Assembly (NCBI RefSeq): GCF_004563925.1
Contig: NZ_SPNJ01000001.1
Span: 496,001 to 560,000 of the forward strand
From: Herbaspirillum sp. 3R11
GTDB lineage: Bacteria; Pseudomonadota; Gammaproteobacteria; Burkholderiales; Burkholderiaceae_D
Length of the DNA stretch: 64,000 bases
Direction: 5' to 3'
Shown: in pieces, positions 1 to 9,052 of the stretch
Numbering within the stretch: position 1 is the first letter of the stretch
How the letters are laid out: each line of letters starts with the position of its first letter
Notes under the pieces: generated by a model
Told to the model about the DNA's origin: nothing
Databases searched by the model: none
Seen by the model: the letters and a program-made list of their open reading frames with translations, nothing else
Program-made: the position numbers and the translations under genes

Positions 1-201
1 GTTCACAACCGGGCGGCAGGCCAAAAATCAATAAAAAGTGTTTGGTCGGCTGGTGAAGGTTACTCCGCATTACTTCTTCATTTTTGACTGGTTCCCGGTC
101 ATGTCTGTAGCAGCAATTCATCTGTAAATCTTCCTCGATACACAAGTAGTTTTAGTTTTCGCACGCGGCTTCCTTGCGCATGTTCAGTTTTCGGCGTTCG
201 T
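1..201. other. Gene-free stretch before the repeat array
   Basis: No convincing coding region, RNA gene or terminator is visible in these bases. They are less GC-rich than the genes that follow. Part of a decayed repeat arm may lie at about 134-167. Confidence 0.5.
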
Positions 202-623
202 GCCGATATCAGAGCAGATTCACCTTTCGTCGTTGCCACTTTCCAGATAGGACTGGGCGACGGGAATCTACTCTTGTATCCGCATTGCGCCTGCACATCT
301 GTACATTGTCGATTGCCGTGTCGATACCAGAGTAGATTCACCTTTCGCGCTACCACTTTCCAGATAGGACTGGGTGGCGTGAATCTTCTCTTGTATCGGC
401 ACTCAGGGTAGTTCGTCGCGGTTTTTGTGCCGATACCAGAGTAGATTCACCTTTCGCGCCGCCACTTTCCAGATAGGACTGGGTGGCGTGAATCTTCTCT
501 TGTATCGGTATCCGATTCCAGGCACCGCGCGTCTTCGCTTCACCGTACCGATACAAGAGCAGGTTCCTCTTGAGGCCACTTTCCAGATAGGGCTGGGCCT
601 TGGGAGTCTGTTCTTGTATCGGT
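202..623. repeat. Four-copy array of ~80-bp palindromic repeats
   Basis: Four similar units lie at about 202-283, 320-400, 429-509 and 547-623, starting 118, 109 and 118 bp apart, with unrelated spacers. Each has a left arm like GCCGATACCAGAGTAGATTC, a near-invariant core (CCACTTTCCAGATAGG, then a short G-rich run) and a right arm like GAATCTTCTCTTGTATCGG, which is the imperfect reverse complement of the left arm. Each unit could therefore fold into one long hairpin. A decayed left arm without a core may lie at about 134-167. I see no further copies in the window. Open frames across the units are products of the repeat, not genes. Whether this is a mobile miniature element, a REP-like family or transcribed RNA cannot be told from one locus. 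Confidence 0.85.
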
Positions 624-639
624 ATTTCCACGTATGGGA

Positions 640-667
640 TGCGACATTTTTTGATTGTTGCTATAAT
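640..667 (+). promoter_or_regulatory. Candidate sigma-70 promoter for the thrS leader
   Basis: A perfect -10 hexamer TATAAT lies at 662-667. The -35 is weak (TGCGAC at 640-645, 16-bp spacer). It is the only good -10 between the repeat array and the leader ORF, and would give a 5' leader of roughly 230 nt before thrS. Confidence 0.5.
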
Positions 668-750
668 CCTTGTCTGTTTCATGGTTGTTTTCCGCCATGT
701 CTGTTAAGTACTACCCCAACATCTGTAAGAGCGAGAAAGGCAAACCGGTT

Positions 751-792
751 ATGACACCGCGAACTACCACCAAGGTCACTACGCGACGCTAG
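751..792 (+). CDS. Thr-rich leader peptide (putative thrS attenuator)
   Basis: This 13-codon ORF reads MTPRTTTKVTTRR followed by TAG. Six of 13 residues are Thr, encoded by ACA, ACT, ACC, ACC, ACT and ACG. A Shine-Dalgarno-like AGAAAGG lies at 734-740, 10 nt before the ATG. Just downstream is a hairpin with a run of eight T (815-843), then thrS. Clustered codons for the amino acid charged by the downstream enzyme, followed by an intrinsic terminator, is the classic layout of ribosome-mediated attenuation, known for example in pheST of enterics. The sequence elements are seen; the mechanism is inferred. Confidence 0.7.
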   Translation: MTPRTTTKVTTRR

Positions 793-799
793 TCGGGTT

Positions 800-843
800 C
801 TTTTTCGTCTTCTGAAAAAGCGCGGCTGGTCCGCGTTTTTTTT
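800..843 (+). terminator. Attenuator hairpins before thrS
   Basis: The terminator is CGCGG (821-825), loop CTGGT, CCGCG (831-835), then eight T (836-843). The AAAAA at 815-819 can extend the stem by pairing with the T run. An alternative hairpin, CTTTTTC (800-806) with GAAAAAG (814-820), takes up that A tract. A small stem CGAC/GTCG covers the leader stop codon. A ribosome at the TAG (790-792) would cover 800-806 and favour the terminator; one stalled on the Thr codons would leave it free. The pairings are seen; the switch is inference. Confidence 0.65.
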
Positions 844-906
844 CGTCCGCATTTTCCCTTTTCATTTATTCAGCGTCGGCAAGCAGTTGCCGGAATGGAG
901 TCCAAC

Positions 907-2814
907 ATGGTTTCAGTACGTCTTCCAGATGGTTCGCAACGTCAATTCGATGCGCCCGTCACCGTGGCGCAAGTCGCCGCCAACATCGGCGCAGGTCTGG
1001 CTAAGGCCGCACTCGCCGGCAAGGTCGACGGCAAGCTGGTCGATACCTCTTTCCTGATCGAAAAAGATTCCGATCTGGCCATCGTCACCGACAAGGATGC
1101 GGATGGTCTGGAAGTGATTCGTCACTCGACCGCCCACTTGCTGGCGTATGCGGTGAAGGAATTGTTCCCTGATGCCCAGGTGACCATCGGTCCGGTGATC
1201 GACAACGGCTTCTATTACGACTTCGCCTACAAGCGTCCGTTTACCCCGGAAGACCTGGCCGCGATCGAAAAGAAAATGGCCGAGCTGGCCAAGAAGGACG
1301 AGCCCGTCACCCGCAAGGTGTTGCCGCGCGACGAGGCGGTGGCTTACTTCAAGTCCATCGGCGAAGCCTACAAGGCCGAGATCATCGAATCCATCCCGCA
1401 AGACCAGGATGTGTCGCTGTATACAGAAGGCAGCTTCACCGACTTGTGCCGCGGCCCGCACGTGCCGTCGACCGGCAAGCTGAAGGTCTTCAAGCTGATG
1501 AAGCTGGCCGGCGCCTACTGGCGCGGTGACTCCAACAACGAGATGCTGCAGCGTGTCTACGGCACTGCCTGGGCCAAGAAGGAAGACCAGGAAAGCTACC
1601 TGCACATGCTGGAAGAGGCTGAGAAGCGCGACCACCGCAAGCTGGGCCGCGCGCTGGACTTCTTCCACTTCCAGGATGAAGCGCCGGGTTTGATCTTCTG
1701 GCATCCGAAGGGCTGGTCGATCTGGCAGCAGGTCGAGCAATACATGCGCCGCGTGTACCAGGACAGCGGCTATCAGGAAGTCAAGGCGCCGCAAATCCTT
1801 GACCGCTCGCTGTGGGAAAAGACCGGCCACTGGGAAAACTATCGTGAAAACATGTTCACGACCGAATCGGAAAACCGCGCCTACGCGCTGAAGCCGATGA
1901 ATTGCCCGGGCCATATCCAGATTTACAACTCCGGTCTGCACAGCTATCGCGACCTGCCGCTGCGCTACGGCGAATTCGGCCAATGCCACCGCAACGAGCC
2001 GTCCGGCGCGCTGCACGGCATGATGCGCGTGCGCGGCTTTACCCAGGATGACGGTCACATCTTCTGTACTGAAGACCAGATCCAGGACGAAGTCGCCGCC
2101 TTCAACAAGGTGGTGCGCGAGGTTTATGACAACTTCGGCTTTACCGACGTCGCCGTGAAGCTGGCGCTGCGTCCGGAAAAGCGCATCGGCGAAGAAGCCG
2201 TCTGGGACAAGGCTGAAAACGCCTTGCGCGAGGCTATCCGCGCTTCCGGCACCGAGTGGGAAGAGTTGCCGGGCGAGGGTGCCTTCTACGGCCCGAAGAT
2301 CGAATACCATCTGAAGGATTCGATCGGCCGTTCCTGGCAATGCGGCACCATGCAGGTCGATTTCTCGATGCCGGCGCGCCTGGGTGCGGAATATGTCACG
2401 GAAGACAACGGCCGCAAGGTCCCGGTCATGCTGCACCGGGCGATTGTCGGCTCGCTGGAGCGTTTCATCGCGATTCTGATCGAAAACCATGCCGGCGCCA
2501 TGCCGCTGTGGCTTGCTCCCGAGCAAGTTGTGATCCTGAATATTTCCGACGCGCAAGCCGATTACGTCAAAAACGTTGCTCAAACGCTGAAAAAACAAGG
2601 GTTTAGAGTAGTGACCGATTTGCGTAACGAGAAGATTACCTATAAAATACGGCAGCATTCTTTACAGAAGCCGCCCTATATTCTGGTGGTCGGCGATAAA
2701 GAGCGCGATACAAACACAGTGGCCGTGCGTGCGCGGGGCAACGTCGATCTGGGTGTCATGCCTATCGATGTCTTGGTGGAACGCCTCAAAACCGAGGTGG
2801 AAGCCAAAGCCTAA
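907..2814 (+). CDS. thrS: Threonine--tRNA ligase
   Basis: Cytosolic class II synthetase that charges tRNA-Thr with threonine. The 635-residue protein has the full order: N-terminal TGS domain ([10 protein letters not shown]...), the editing domain with [10 protein letters not shown] and the later [11 protein letters not shown] segment, the catalytic core with KPMNCPGH and an RCHRNE-like QCHRNEPSG, and a C-terminal anticodon-binding domain. An ATG 12 nt upstream (895) is possible, but 907 has TGGAG at 896-900 at good spacing and matches the usual MVS start of betaproteobacterial ThrS. It heads the thrS-infC-rpmI-rplT-pheST region and lies behind a Thr-rich leader and terminator. Confidence 0.97.
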   Translation: MVSVRLPDGSQRQFDAPVTVAQVAANIGAGLAKAALAGKVDGKLVDTSFLIEKDSDLAIVTDKDADGLEVIRHSTAHLLAYAVKELFPDAQVTIGPVIDNGFYYDFAYKRPFTPEDLAAIEKKMAELAKKDEPVTRKVLPRDEAVAYFKSIGEAYKAEIIESIPQDQDVSLYTEGSFTDLCRGPHVPSTGKLKVFKLMKLAGAYWRGDSNNEMLQRVYGTAWAKKEDQESYLHMLEEAEKRDHRKLGRALDFFHFQDEAPGLIFWHPKGWSIWQQVEQYMRRVYQDSGYQEVKAPQILDRSLWEKTGHWENYRENMFTTESENRAYALKPMNCPGHIQIYNSGLHSYRDLPLRYGEFGQCHRNEPSGALHGMMRVRGFTQDDGHIFCTEDQIQDEVAAFNKVVREVYDNFGFTDVAVKLALRPEKRIGEEAVWDKAENALREAIRASGTEWEELPGEGAFYGPKIEYHLKDSIGRSWQCGTMQVDFSMPARLGAEYVTEDNGRKVPVMLHRAIVGSLERFIAILIENHAGAMPLWLAPEQVVILNISDAQADYVKNVAQTLKKQGFRVVTDLRNEKITYKIRQHSLQKPPYILVVGDKERDTNTVAVRARGNVDLGVMPIDVLVERLKTEVEAKA

Positions 2815-2879
2815 AGGAGCAAAGCTCCTTCCAGCGCAAGAGCACGGCTTAATTTATTGGACGTTAAAAGGAAACTGCA

Positions 2880-3401
2880 ATAGCTACTGACAAGTCGCAT
2901 CGCATCAACGGTGAAATTACAGCACCGGAATTGCGTTTATCCGGGGTCAATAACGAGCCGCTTGGCATCGTCAATTTGGCTGAAGCTTTCCGTCTGGCGG
3001 AAGAGGCTAATGTGGATCTGGTGGAAATCGCACCGACCGCACAACCTCCTGTTGCGCGCCTGATGGATTATGGCAAGTTCAAATATCAGGAGCAGAAGAA
3101 AGCTCATGAAGCCAAGCTGAAGCAGAAAGTCATTCAGGTCAAGGAAGTCAAATTCCGCCCTGGCACGGATGACGGCGATTACAACATCAAGGTGCGTAAC
3201 CTGACCAAGTTCCTGGAAGAAGGTGACAAGACCAAGATCACGCTGCGTTTCCGCGGCCGTGAGATGGCTCACCAGGAAATCGGCATGCGCGTGTTGGAGC
3301 GCTTGAAGGTCGATCTGGAGCCGTTTGGCCAGGTCGAGCAGTTTCCGAAGATGGAAGGACGCCAGATGATCATGGTCCTGGCGCCTAAAAAGAAGAAGTA
3401 A
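2880..3401 (+). CDS. infC: Translation initiation factor IF-3, AUA start
   Basis: IF-3 binds the 30S subunit and proofreads start-codon choice. The 173-residue reading has the N-domain ([12 protein letters not shown]...), the basic linker [16 protein letters not shown] and the C-domain ending in LAPKKKK. The conserved N-terminus can only be kept if translation begins at ATA (2880-2882), 7 nt after an AAAAGGA Shine-Dalgarno. There is no ATG or GTG there, and the TTG at 2931 would remove 17 conserved residues. Rare AUU-type starts in infC are known to allow IF-3 to repress itself. It follows thrS by 65 bp. Confidence 0.95.
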   Translation: MATDKSHRINGEITAPELRLSGVNNEPLGIVNLAEAFRLAEEANVDLVEIAPTAQPPVARLMDYGKFKYQEQKKAHEAKLKQKVIQVKEVKFRPGTDDGDYNIKVRNLTKFLEEGDKTKITLRFRGREMAHQEIGMRVLERLKVDLEPFGQVEQFPKMEGRQMIMVLAPKKKK

Positions 3402-3421
3402 TGTAAGTAAGCAGAATTAAA

Positions 3422-3660
3422 GAAGAAGCAGCCATGCTTCTTCGCGCATCGCAGGATAAGTCTTTGCGATGCGTATTCCGGTCCAGCAAGCGATAGCAAT
3501 AGCTGTAGCGAAGCCGAGGATTTTGTCGGGAAGCAGTCGTTTTGTTTTCCGCAAAAGCAGCAGTGAAAACTGCTGTCAATAAGTGAGAGCAGGCATCCAA
3601 GAGCAACGTATTGTTGCCACCTGCAATCATCAAAAAATGGAGCTGTCCAATAAAGGACAG
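3422..3660 (+). promoter_or_regulatory. Structured leader of rpmI-rplT
   Basis: The infC-rpmI gap holds several strong stems. GAAGAAGCA (3422-3430) pairs with 3435-3443, and CGCATCGCA (3445-3453) pairs with 3465-3473. CAGCAGT (3558-3564) and ACTGCTG (3569-3575) close a GAAA tetraloop. CTGTCC (3643-3648) pairs with GGACAG (3655-3660), which buries the AAAGGA Shine-Dalgarno (3652-3657) of rpmI. In E. coli, L20 represses rpmI-rplT by binding RNA in this position. A similar role here is inference, but the buried ribosome site is directly visible. Confidence 0.6.
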
Positions 3661-3668
3661 ATAGTGTC

Positions 3669-3866
3669 ATGCCAAAAATGAAGACGAAAAGCAGCGCCAA
3701 AAAGCGCTTTCGTGTACGTCCAGGTGGAACGATCAAATGTGGTCACGCTTTCAAGCGCCACATCTTGACCAAGAAAACCACAAAAGTTAAACGCCAATTG
3801 CGCGGTATTACCAATGTCAATGCTGCAGACGTCGTATCAGTCATGCGCATGATGCCGAACGCCTAA
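3669..3866 (+). CDS. rpmI: 50S ribosomal protein L35
   Basis: Small basic protein of the large ribosomal subunit; 65 residues, the normal length. It starts [14 protein letters not shown] and carries the typical [18 protein letters not shown] block. Its Shine-Dalgarno (AAAGGA, 3652-3657) is in the 3' arm of a 6-bp hairpin, so its translation is probably controlled, and rplT is likely coupled to it 25 bp downstream. Confidence 0.98.
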   Translation: MPKMKTKSSAKKRFRVRPGGTIKCGHAFKRHILTKKTTKVKRQLRGITNVNAADVVSVMRMMPNA

Positions 3867-3891
3867 CCTCACTCATTACTAAGGAGCTACT

Positions 3892-4251
3892 ATGCCTAGA
3901 GTTAAACGTGGGGTAACAGCACGTGCCCGTCATAAAAAAGTCCTGGCGCAAGCCAAGGGTTACCGTGGTCGCCGCAGCACCGTCTATCGTATCGCCAAGC
4001 AAGCAGTCATGCGCGCGGGCCAATACGCATACCGTGACCGCCGCAACAAGAAGCGCGTTTTCCGTGCACTGTGGATCGCCCGTATCAACGCTGCTGCTCG
4101 TGAGCATGGCGTGACATACAGCGTGTTCATGAACGGCCTGAAGCGTGCTTCGATCGAACTGGACCGTAAGGTTCTGGCCGACATGGCCGTGACTGACAAG
4201 CCAGCGTTTGCTGCGATTGTCAATCAGGTGAAGGCCAACATCGCTAAGTAA
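3892..4251 (+). CDS. rplT: 50S ribosomal protein L20
   Basis: Binds 23S rRNA early in large-subunit assembly and in several bacteria represses its own operon. The 119-residue protein starts [16 protein letters not shown] and contains the [20 protein letters not shown] core, at full family length. An AAGGAG Shine-Dalgarno lies just before the ATG. It is the last gene of the infC-rpmI-rplT group before the structured pheST leader. Confidence 0.98.
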   Translation: MPRVKRGVTARARHKKVLAQAKGYRGRRSTVYRIAKQAVMRAGQYAYRDRRNKKRVFRALWIARINAAAREHGVTYSVFMNGLKRASIELDRKVLADMAVTDKPAFAAIVNQVKANIAK

Positions 4252-4264
4252 TTAGCCGTGTTGC

Positions 4265-4549
4265 TGCAGTCGTCGTCCGGTACCGGACGGCGCTGCAAAA
4301 ATACTGCGGGGCAGAGGTGAAATACCTGTGCCCCGTAGTCGTTTCAGAGAGCCGCTTTTACAGTGCAGATTTCACTCTGCAATCTGCAATGTGATGCAGT
4401 TTCTGAAACCACCGTTTTGAAGCAGCTGTTTTGAAACAGCCGTTTTCATTTCGATTTTATTTTCGATTTCATTTTTTCGACTTCGTCGTCAAAGCCGAAC
4501 GGCTTTTGGATTACTCAGACTTCCATCTGAATGGAGCGAGACTTACCGC
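4265..4549 (+). promoter_or_regulatory. Structured leader between rplT and pheS
   Basis: Dense with inverted repeats. A perfect 16-bp palindrome CGTCCGGTACCGGACG (4274-4289) lies inside TGCAG/CTGCA. A hairpin at 4307-4335 has arms CGGGGCA/TGCCCCG and AGGT/ACCT. The arms GTTTCAGA (4341-4348) and TCTGAAAC (4402-4409) enclose TGCAGATT/AATCTGCA (4364-4388). GCTGTT/AACAGC (4425-4440) is followed by a T-rich tract, and AAAGCC/GGCTTTT lies at 4491-4507. The T-rich tract reads as 8 Phe codons within 4443-4484 in a frame whose TGA (4551-4553) overlaps the pheS ATG. No ATG opens that frame; TTG at 4431 is the only usual start. It may hold the rplT terminator, a pheST attenuator, or both. Confidence 0.5.
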
Positions 4550-5566
4550 ATGAATTCCCTAGAACAACTCGTTGCACAGGCCCAGGCCGATTTCGCCGGC
4601 GCACCTGACGCCGCCGCCCTGGAAAACGCCAAAGCCAAATATCTTGGCAAGACCGGGCAGATCACCGAGCAGATGAAGGGCCTGGGCAAGCTGGCGCCGG
4701 AAGAGCGCAAAGTGCAGGGCGCCGTCATCAACGCCGCCAAGGAGCAGATCGAGAACGCGCTGACCGCGCGCCGTGACGCTCTCGCCAACGCCCAGATGCA
4801 AGAGCGCCTGAATGCCGAAGCGATCGACGTCACCTTGCCGGGCCGCGGCCGCGCCAAGGGTGGCATCCATCCGGTGATGCGCTCGTGGGAACGGGTTGAA
4901 GAAATCTTCCGTTCGATCGGCTTCGACGTTGCCGACGGTCCGGAAATCGAAACCGACTGGACCAATTTCTCCGCCTTGAACAGCCCGGAAAACCATCCGG
5001 CCCGTTCGATGCAGGACACCTTCTACATCGAAGGCAACGACACGCAAGGCAAACCGCTGCTGCTGCGTACGCACACCAGCCCGATGCAGGTTCGCTATGC
5101 GCGCATGAACAAGCCACCGATCAAGGTCATCGCCCCGGGCCGCACTTATCGCGTCGACAGCGATGCCACCCACTCGCCGATGTTCCACCAGGTCGAAGGC
5201 CTGTGGATCGCGGAAGACATCAGCTTCGCCGACCTCAAGGGCGTGTACCTCAACTTCGTCAAGGCCTTCTTCGAGACCGACGACCTGCAGGTGCGCTTCC
5301 GTCCTTCGTATTTCCCGTTCACCGAACCGTCGGCGGAAATCGACATCGCCTTCGGCAGCGGTCCGTTGAAGGGCCGCTGGCTGGAAGTCTCCGGCGCCGG
5401 CCAGGTGCATCCGAGCGTGGTGCGCAACATGGGCCTCGATCCAGAGCAATACATCGGCTTCGCGTTCGGCTCCGGCCTTGAGCGCCTGACCATGCTGCGC
5501 TATGGCATCAGCGACCTGCGCCTGTTCTATGAAGGCGATCTGCGTTTCTTGAAGCAATTCAACTGA
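4550..5566 (+). CDS. pheS: Phenylalanine--tRNA ligase alpha subunit
   Basis: Catalytic subunit of the alpha2-beta2 enzyme that charges tRNA-Phe. The 338 residues show an N-terminal coiled coil (to about residue 90), then class II motifs: [19 protein letters not shown], the [10 protein letters not shown] motif 2 segment and the [14 protein letters not shown] motif 3 near the end. The ATG follows a GGAG 13 nt upstream. pheT follows after 113 bp on the same strand. The 5' leader is structured and Phe-codon rich, in keeping with the control known for pheST in enterics. Confidence 0.98.
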   Translation: MNSLEQLVAQAQADFAGAPDAAALENAKAKYLGKTGQITEQMKGLGKLAPEERKVQGAVINAAKEQIENALTARRDALANAQMQERLNAEAIDVTLPGRGRAKGGIHPVMRSWERVEEIFRSIGFDVADGPEIETDWTNFSALNSPENHPARSMQDTFYIEGNDTQGKPLLLRTHTSPMQVRYARMNKPPIKVIAPGRTYRVDSDATHSPMFHQVEGLWIAEDISFADLKGVYLNFVKAFFETDDLQVRFRPSYFPFTEPSAEIDIAFGSGPLKGRWLEVSGAGQVHPSVVRNMGLDPEQYIGFAFGSGLERLTMLRYGISDLRLFYEGDLRFLKQFN

Positions 5567-5679
5567 CGCTCAACTGAACAATGCCGAGGCAGGACCGGCG
5601 CCGAGATCCATGGCACCGCCCCGCGAACTGTCTGAATGTCCGCGCGCACGCAAGCGGACGATAGCTGAAAGTATTCATC

Positions 5680-8106
5680 ATGCAATTCTCTGAAAACTGG
5701 TTGCGCACCATGGTCAATCCGAAGATGACTTCGGATGAGTTGTCGCACATGCTGACGATGTCGGGCCTGGAAGTGGAAGAAGTCGAAGCGGTCGCGCCGC
5801 CGTTCTCCAATGTGGTGGTCGGCGAAGTGCTGGAAGTCGCCAAGCATCCCAACGCCGATCGCCTCAACGTCTGCCAGGTCGACGTCAAGACCGGCACCAT
5901 CCTCAACATCGTCTGCGGCGCGCCGAACGTGCGCGTCGGCATGAAGGTGCCTTGCGCGATGGCCGGCGCCGTGCTGCCTCCGGGCGCCGACGGCAAGCCG
6001 TTCGAAATCAAGGTTGGCCAGCTGCGCGGCGTTGAGTCGCAAGGCATGCTGTGCTCCGCGCGCGAACTGAAGCTGTCGGAAGATCACGGCGGCCTGCTCG
6101 AGTTGCCGGATGATGCACCGGTGGGCCAGAATTTCCGCGATTACTTCCTGCTCAACGACCTCAAGTTCACCATCAAGCTGACCCCGAACAAGGCCGATTG
6201 CCTGTCCGTGCTCGGCGTGGCGCGCGAAGTGTCGGCCCTGACCGATACACCGCTGAAGCAGCCGACGTTCCAGACGGTCGCGGTCAACCTTGATGAAAAA
6301 TTGCCGGTGAAGATTTCTGCGCCGGATCTGTGCGGCCGCTTCGCCGGTCGCGTGATCCGCGGCCTGAACGCCAAGGCAGCGACGCCGCAATGGATGAAGC
6401 AGCGCCTCGAGCGCAGCGGTCAGCGTCCGATCTCGGCGCTGGTCGATATCTCCAACTACGTCATGCTGGAACTCGGTCGTCCATCGCACGTGTTCGACCT
6501 CGACAAGATCCACGGCAGCCTCGACGTGCGCTGGGGCAAGAAGGGCGAACAGATCAAGCTCCTCAACGGCAACACCGTTGAAGTCGACGAATGGGTCGGC
6601 GTGATCGCCGACGACAAGGAGCTCGAATCGCTGGCCGGCATCATGGGCGGCGATGCCACTTCCGTCTCGCTCGAGACCACGAATATTTATCTCGAAGCCG
6701 CATTCTGGTTCCCGCAGGCGATCCAGGGCCGTGCGCGCCGCTACAACTTCTCGACCGATGCCGCGCATCGTTTCGAACGCGGCGTCGACTTTGCCACCGT
6801 AGTCGAACACATCGAGCGCATCACCGCCTTGTTGATCGAAATCTGCGGCACACCCGACACCAAGGTCGCTGCGGTCGACGACCAGATCGTCAACCTGCCC
6901 AAGCGTGAGCCGGTCAAGGTGCGCACTGCGCGCGCCACCAAGGTGATCGGCGTGGCCATCACCGACGACATGGTCGCCGACATCTTCACGCGCCTCGGCC
7001 TGCAGTTCACGCAAGAGCCCGGCCTGTTCGCGGTGACGCCGCCGTCGTTCCGTTTCGACATCGAAATCGAAGAAGACCTGATCGAAGAAATCGCGCGCGT
7101 GTACGGCTTTGAAAACATCCCGGCCTTGCCGCCGGTGGCCGCCAGCGAGATGAAGATCGCGCCGGAAAACATCCGTTCGCTGTTCGCGATTCGTCACCTG
7201 CTGGCCGACCTCGACTATCAGGAAGTGGTCAATTTCAGCTTCGTCGAGAGCGCATGGGAAGCCGACTTCGCCGGCAACCAGGCGCCGATCAAGCTGCTCA
7301 ATCCGATCGCCAGCCAGATGAACGTGATGCGCTCCTCGCTGATTGCCAGCCTGGTCGCCAACGTGCGCTACAACATCAACCGCAAGGCCAACCGCGTGCG
7401 CGTGTTCGAAATCGGCGCCGTGTTCCATCGCGATGCGCAGGTGCAGGACGGTCCGCTGGAAGTGGCCGGCTATCACCAACCCAAGCGCGTCGCCGGCCTG
7501 GCCTATGGCCCGGTGGCTGACGAGCAATGGGGGCAGGATACCCGCAGCGTCGATTTCTTCGACGTCAAGGCGGATCTGGAAGCCTTGTTCGCGCCGTGCG
7601 TCCTGCGTTTCGCGCGCATCGAGCATCCTTCGCTGCATCCGGGACGCTCGGCTCAGGTCGAGCTGGATGGCAAGAACATCGGCCTGATCGGCGAACTGCA
7701 CCCGCGCCTGCAACAAAAATACGACCTGCCGCTGGCACCGGTCGTGTTCGAAATCGATGCGGTGGCGCTGCAGCAACGCGAGGTACCTGCTTACGTCGAA
7801 ATTTCCAAATTCCCGGCCGTGACGCGCGACCTCGCACTGGTCGTCAAGCAAGCTGTTCAGGTGCAGGAATTGCGTGATATTTTCGCTGCGGAACAGCAGG
7901 GCAACGCTGCGTGCGGAATCATCCAAGCCATTGTTTTATTTGATGAATATCAAGGCAAGGGCCTGGGAAATGACGAAAAAAGTCTTGCTTTCCGATTCAC
8001 CTTGCAAGATACTCAAAACACACTCCAGGACGACACAGTTGACGCTGCAATGGCCGCTATCGTAGCCGCTGCAACGGGTAAGCTTGCCGCCAGATTGCGT
8101 ACATAA
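5680..8106 (+). CDS. pheT: Phenylalanine--tRNA ligase beta subunit
   Basis: Partner of PheS; provides tRNA binding and editing of mischarged Tyr-tRNA. The 808 residues show the N-terminal EMAP/OB-like tRNA-binding domain (about 40-150, [16 protein letters not shown]), the B3/B4 editing domain, B5 and a C-terminal anticodon-binding (FDX-ACB) domain from about 715 ([18 protein letters not shown]). Full length for a proteobacterial PheT. The start lacks a strong Shine-Dalgarno. ihfA follows 35 bp later, the usual pheST-ihfA order. Confidence 0.97.
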   Translation: MQFSENWLRTMVNPKMTSDELSHMLTMSGLEVEEVEAVAPPFSNVVVGEVLEVAKHPNADRLNVCQVDVKTGTILNIVCGAPNVRVGMKVPCAMAGAVLPPGADGKPFEIKVGQLRGVESQGMLCSARELKLSEDHGGLLELPDDAPVGQNFRDYFLLNDLKFTIKLTPNKADCLSVLGVAREVSALTDTPLKQPTFQTVAVNLDEKLPVKISAPDLCGRFAGRVIRGLNAKAATPQWMKQRLERSGQRPISALVDISNYVMLELGRPSHVFDLDKIHGSLDVRWGKKGEQIKLLNGNTVEVDEWVGVIADDKELESLAGIMGGDATSVSLETTNIYLEAAFWFPQAIQGRARRYNFSTDAAHRFERGVDFATVVEHIERITALLIEICGTPDTKVAAVDDQIVNLPKREPVKVRTARATKVIGVAITDDMVADIFTRLGLQFTQEPGLFAVTPPSFRFDIEIEEDLIEEIARVYGFENIPALPPVAASEMKIAPENIRSLFAIRHLLADLDYQEVVNFSFVESAWEADFAGNQAPIKLLNPIASQMNVMRSSLIASLVANVRYNINRKANRVRVFEIGAVFHRDAQVQDGPLEVAGYHQPKRVAGLAYGPVADEQWGQDTRSVDFFDVKADLEALFAPCVLRFARIEHPSLHPGRSAQVELDGKNIGLIGELHPRLQQKYDLPLAPVVFEIDAVALQQREVPAYVEISKFPAVTRDLALVVKQAVQVQELRDIFAAEQQGNAACGIIQAIVLFDEYQGKGLGNDEKSLAFRFTLQDTQNTLQDDTVDAAMAAIVAAATGKLAARLRT

Positions 8107-8141
8107 CAATTTATAAATTGGTAATAGGCGACTCACCCGTC

Positions 8142-8555
8142 ATGAACAACGTGAATTCAAGCGAATTTCAATCTGTGCTGGATGCTGACTTGCAACGCGC
8201 GGTACTCGAATCCGAGGTGCGTTCGCAGGCGGAAAAAAACCTCCCCACGCTGACCAAGGCCGAACTTGCCGAACTTTTATTCGAGCAGGTCGGTCTCAAC
8301 AAGCGCGAAGCGAAGGACATGGTTGAAACTTTCTTCGACGAAATTCGCAATGCGCTCGAACGTGGTGAAGCGGTGAAGCTGTCTGGATTCGGTAATTTCC
8401 AGTTGCGCGACAAGCCGCAGCGCCCCGGTCGCAATCCAAAGACGGGCGAAGAGATTCCGATTACTGCGCGCCGCGTCGTCACTTTCCACGCCAGTCAGAA
8501 GCTCAAGGAAATGGTCGAGGTGTCGAGCGGCCAGCCTCTCGCCCTTGCTGTGTAA
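8142..8555 (+). CDS. ihfA: Integration host factor alpha subunit
   Basis: DNA-bending protein that works as a dimer with IhfB in promoter architecture, including sigma-54 promoters such as those seen later in the window. The 137-residue protein contains the HU/IHF fold: [37 protein letters not shown], and the beta-arm [14 protein letters not shown] with the intercalating Pro. It has about 40 extra N-terminal residues relative to E. coli IhfA. A TTG at 8118 could extend it by eight residues, but the ATG at 8142 is preferred. Confidence 0.93.
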   Translation: MNNVNSSEFQSVLDADLQRAVLESEVRSQAEKNLPTLTKAELAELLFEQVGLNKREAKDMVETFFDEIRNALERGEAVKLSGFGNFQLRDKPQRPGRNPKTGEEIPITARRVVTFHASQKLKEMVEVSSGQPLALAV

Positions 8556-8569
8556 CGTAATCCCATTCC

Positions 8570-8965
8570 ATGAACGAACGCGTCAATAAACCAGCGGTGA
8601 TCGTATTGCCGCCGATCCCCGCCAAACGCTATTTCACCATCGGTGAAGTCAGCGAGCTGTGCGGCGTCAAACCGCACGTGCTGCGCTACTGGGAGCAGGA
8701 ATTCACCCAGTTGAAGCCGGTCAAGCGACGCGGCAACCGCCGCTATTACCAGCATCACGAAGTGCTGCTGATTCGCCGCATCCGTGAGCTGCTCTACGAG
8801 CAAGGCTTCACCATCAGCGGCGCCCGCAACAAGCTCGACGGCCATCTGCATGAAGATCAGTCGGAGATCGCCGAAGACATCGAAATCTCGATGGGCGCGG
8901 AAGAAATCGAAGCCATGCGCGCCGAGTTGAACGGCATCCTGCAATTGCTGGGTCCGCGCGCCTGA
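8570..8965 (+). CDS. MerR-family transcriptional regulator
   Basis: Predicted DNA-binding regulator of 131 residues. A winged helix typical of MerR lies at about residues 20-90: YFTIGEVSELCGVKPHVLRYWEQEF, then RRYYQHHEVLLIRRIRELLYEQGFTI. The rest is short and acidic and lacks the Cys or ligand domain of metal sensors. This gene commonly follows ihfA in betaproteobacteria; its targets are unknown to me. It begins 15 bp after ihfA and is followed by a terminator, so it closes the pheST-ihfA unit. Confidence 0.9.
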   Translation: MNERVNKPAVIVLPPIPAKRYFTIGEVSELCGVKPHVLRYWEQEFTQLKPVKRRGNRRYYQHHEVLLIRRIRELLYEQGFTISGARNKLDGHLHEDQSEIAEDIEISMGAEEIEAMRAELNGILQLLGPRA

Positions 8966-9005
8966 TTGGACCCGGTGTCATCGCTGCTGCGATGATGCAT
9001 GACAG

Positions 9006-9037
9006 AAAGCTGCCGGCAACGGTGGCTTTTTTGTTTT
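9006..9037 (+). terminator. Terminator after the MerR gene
   Basis: AAGCTGCC (9007-9014) pairs with GGTGGCTT (9021-9028), with two G-T pairs, and is followed by TTTTTTGTTTTT. It lies 40 bp after the merR stop and just before the next gene's ribosome site. Confidence 0.75.
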
Positions 9038-9052
9038 TGGAGAGCACAGAAC

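Noticed and set aside
99..754. Open frames on both strands across the repeat array (85, 110 and 109 codons)
   Set aside because: They only read through the repeated hairpins, as shown by their recurring peptide segments. No ribosome site or protein family fits.
913..2658. 581-codon minus-strand frame opposite thrS
   Set aside because: It is the antisense shadow of a certain gene in GC-rich DNA, with no family resemblance.
3269..3736. 155-codon minus-strand frame over the infC end and rpmI leader
   Set aside because: It overlaps infC, the structured leader and rpmI. Its hydrophobic stretch comes from the AT-rich leader.
5527..7926. 799-codon minus-strand frame opposite pheT
   Set aside because: Very long, but a mirror of pheT codon bias (rich in Arg, Asp, His, Val). 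pheT is certain.
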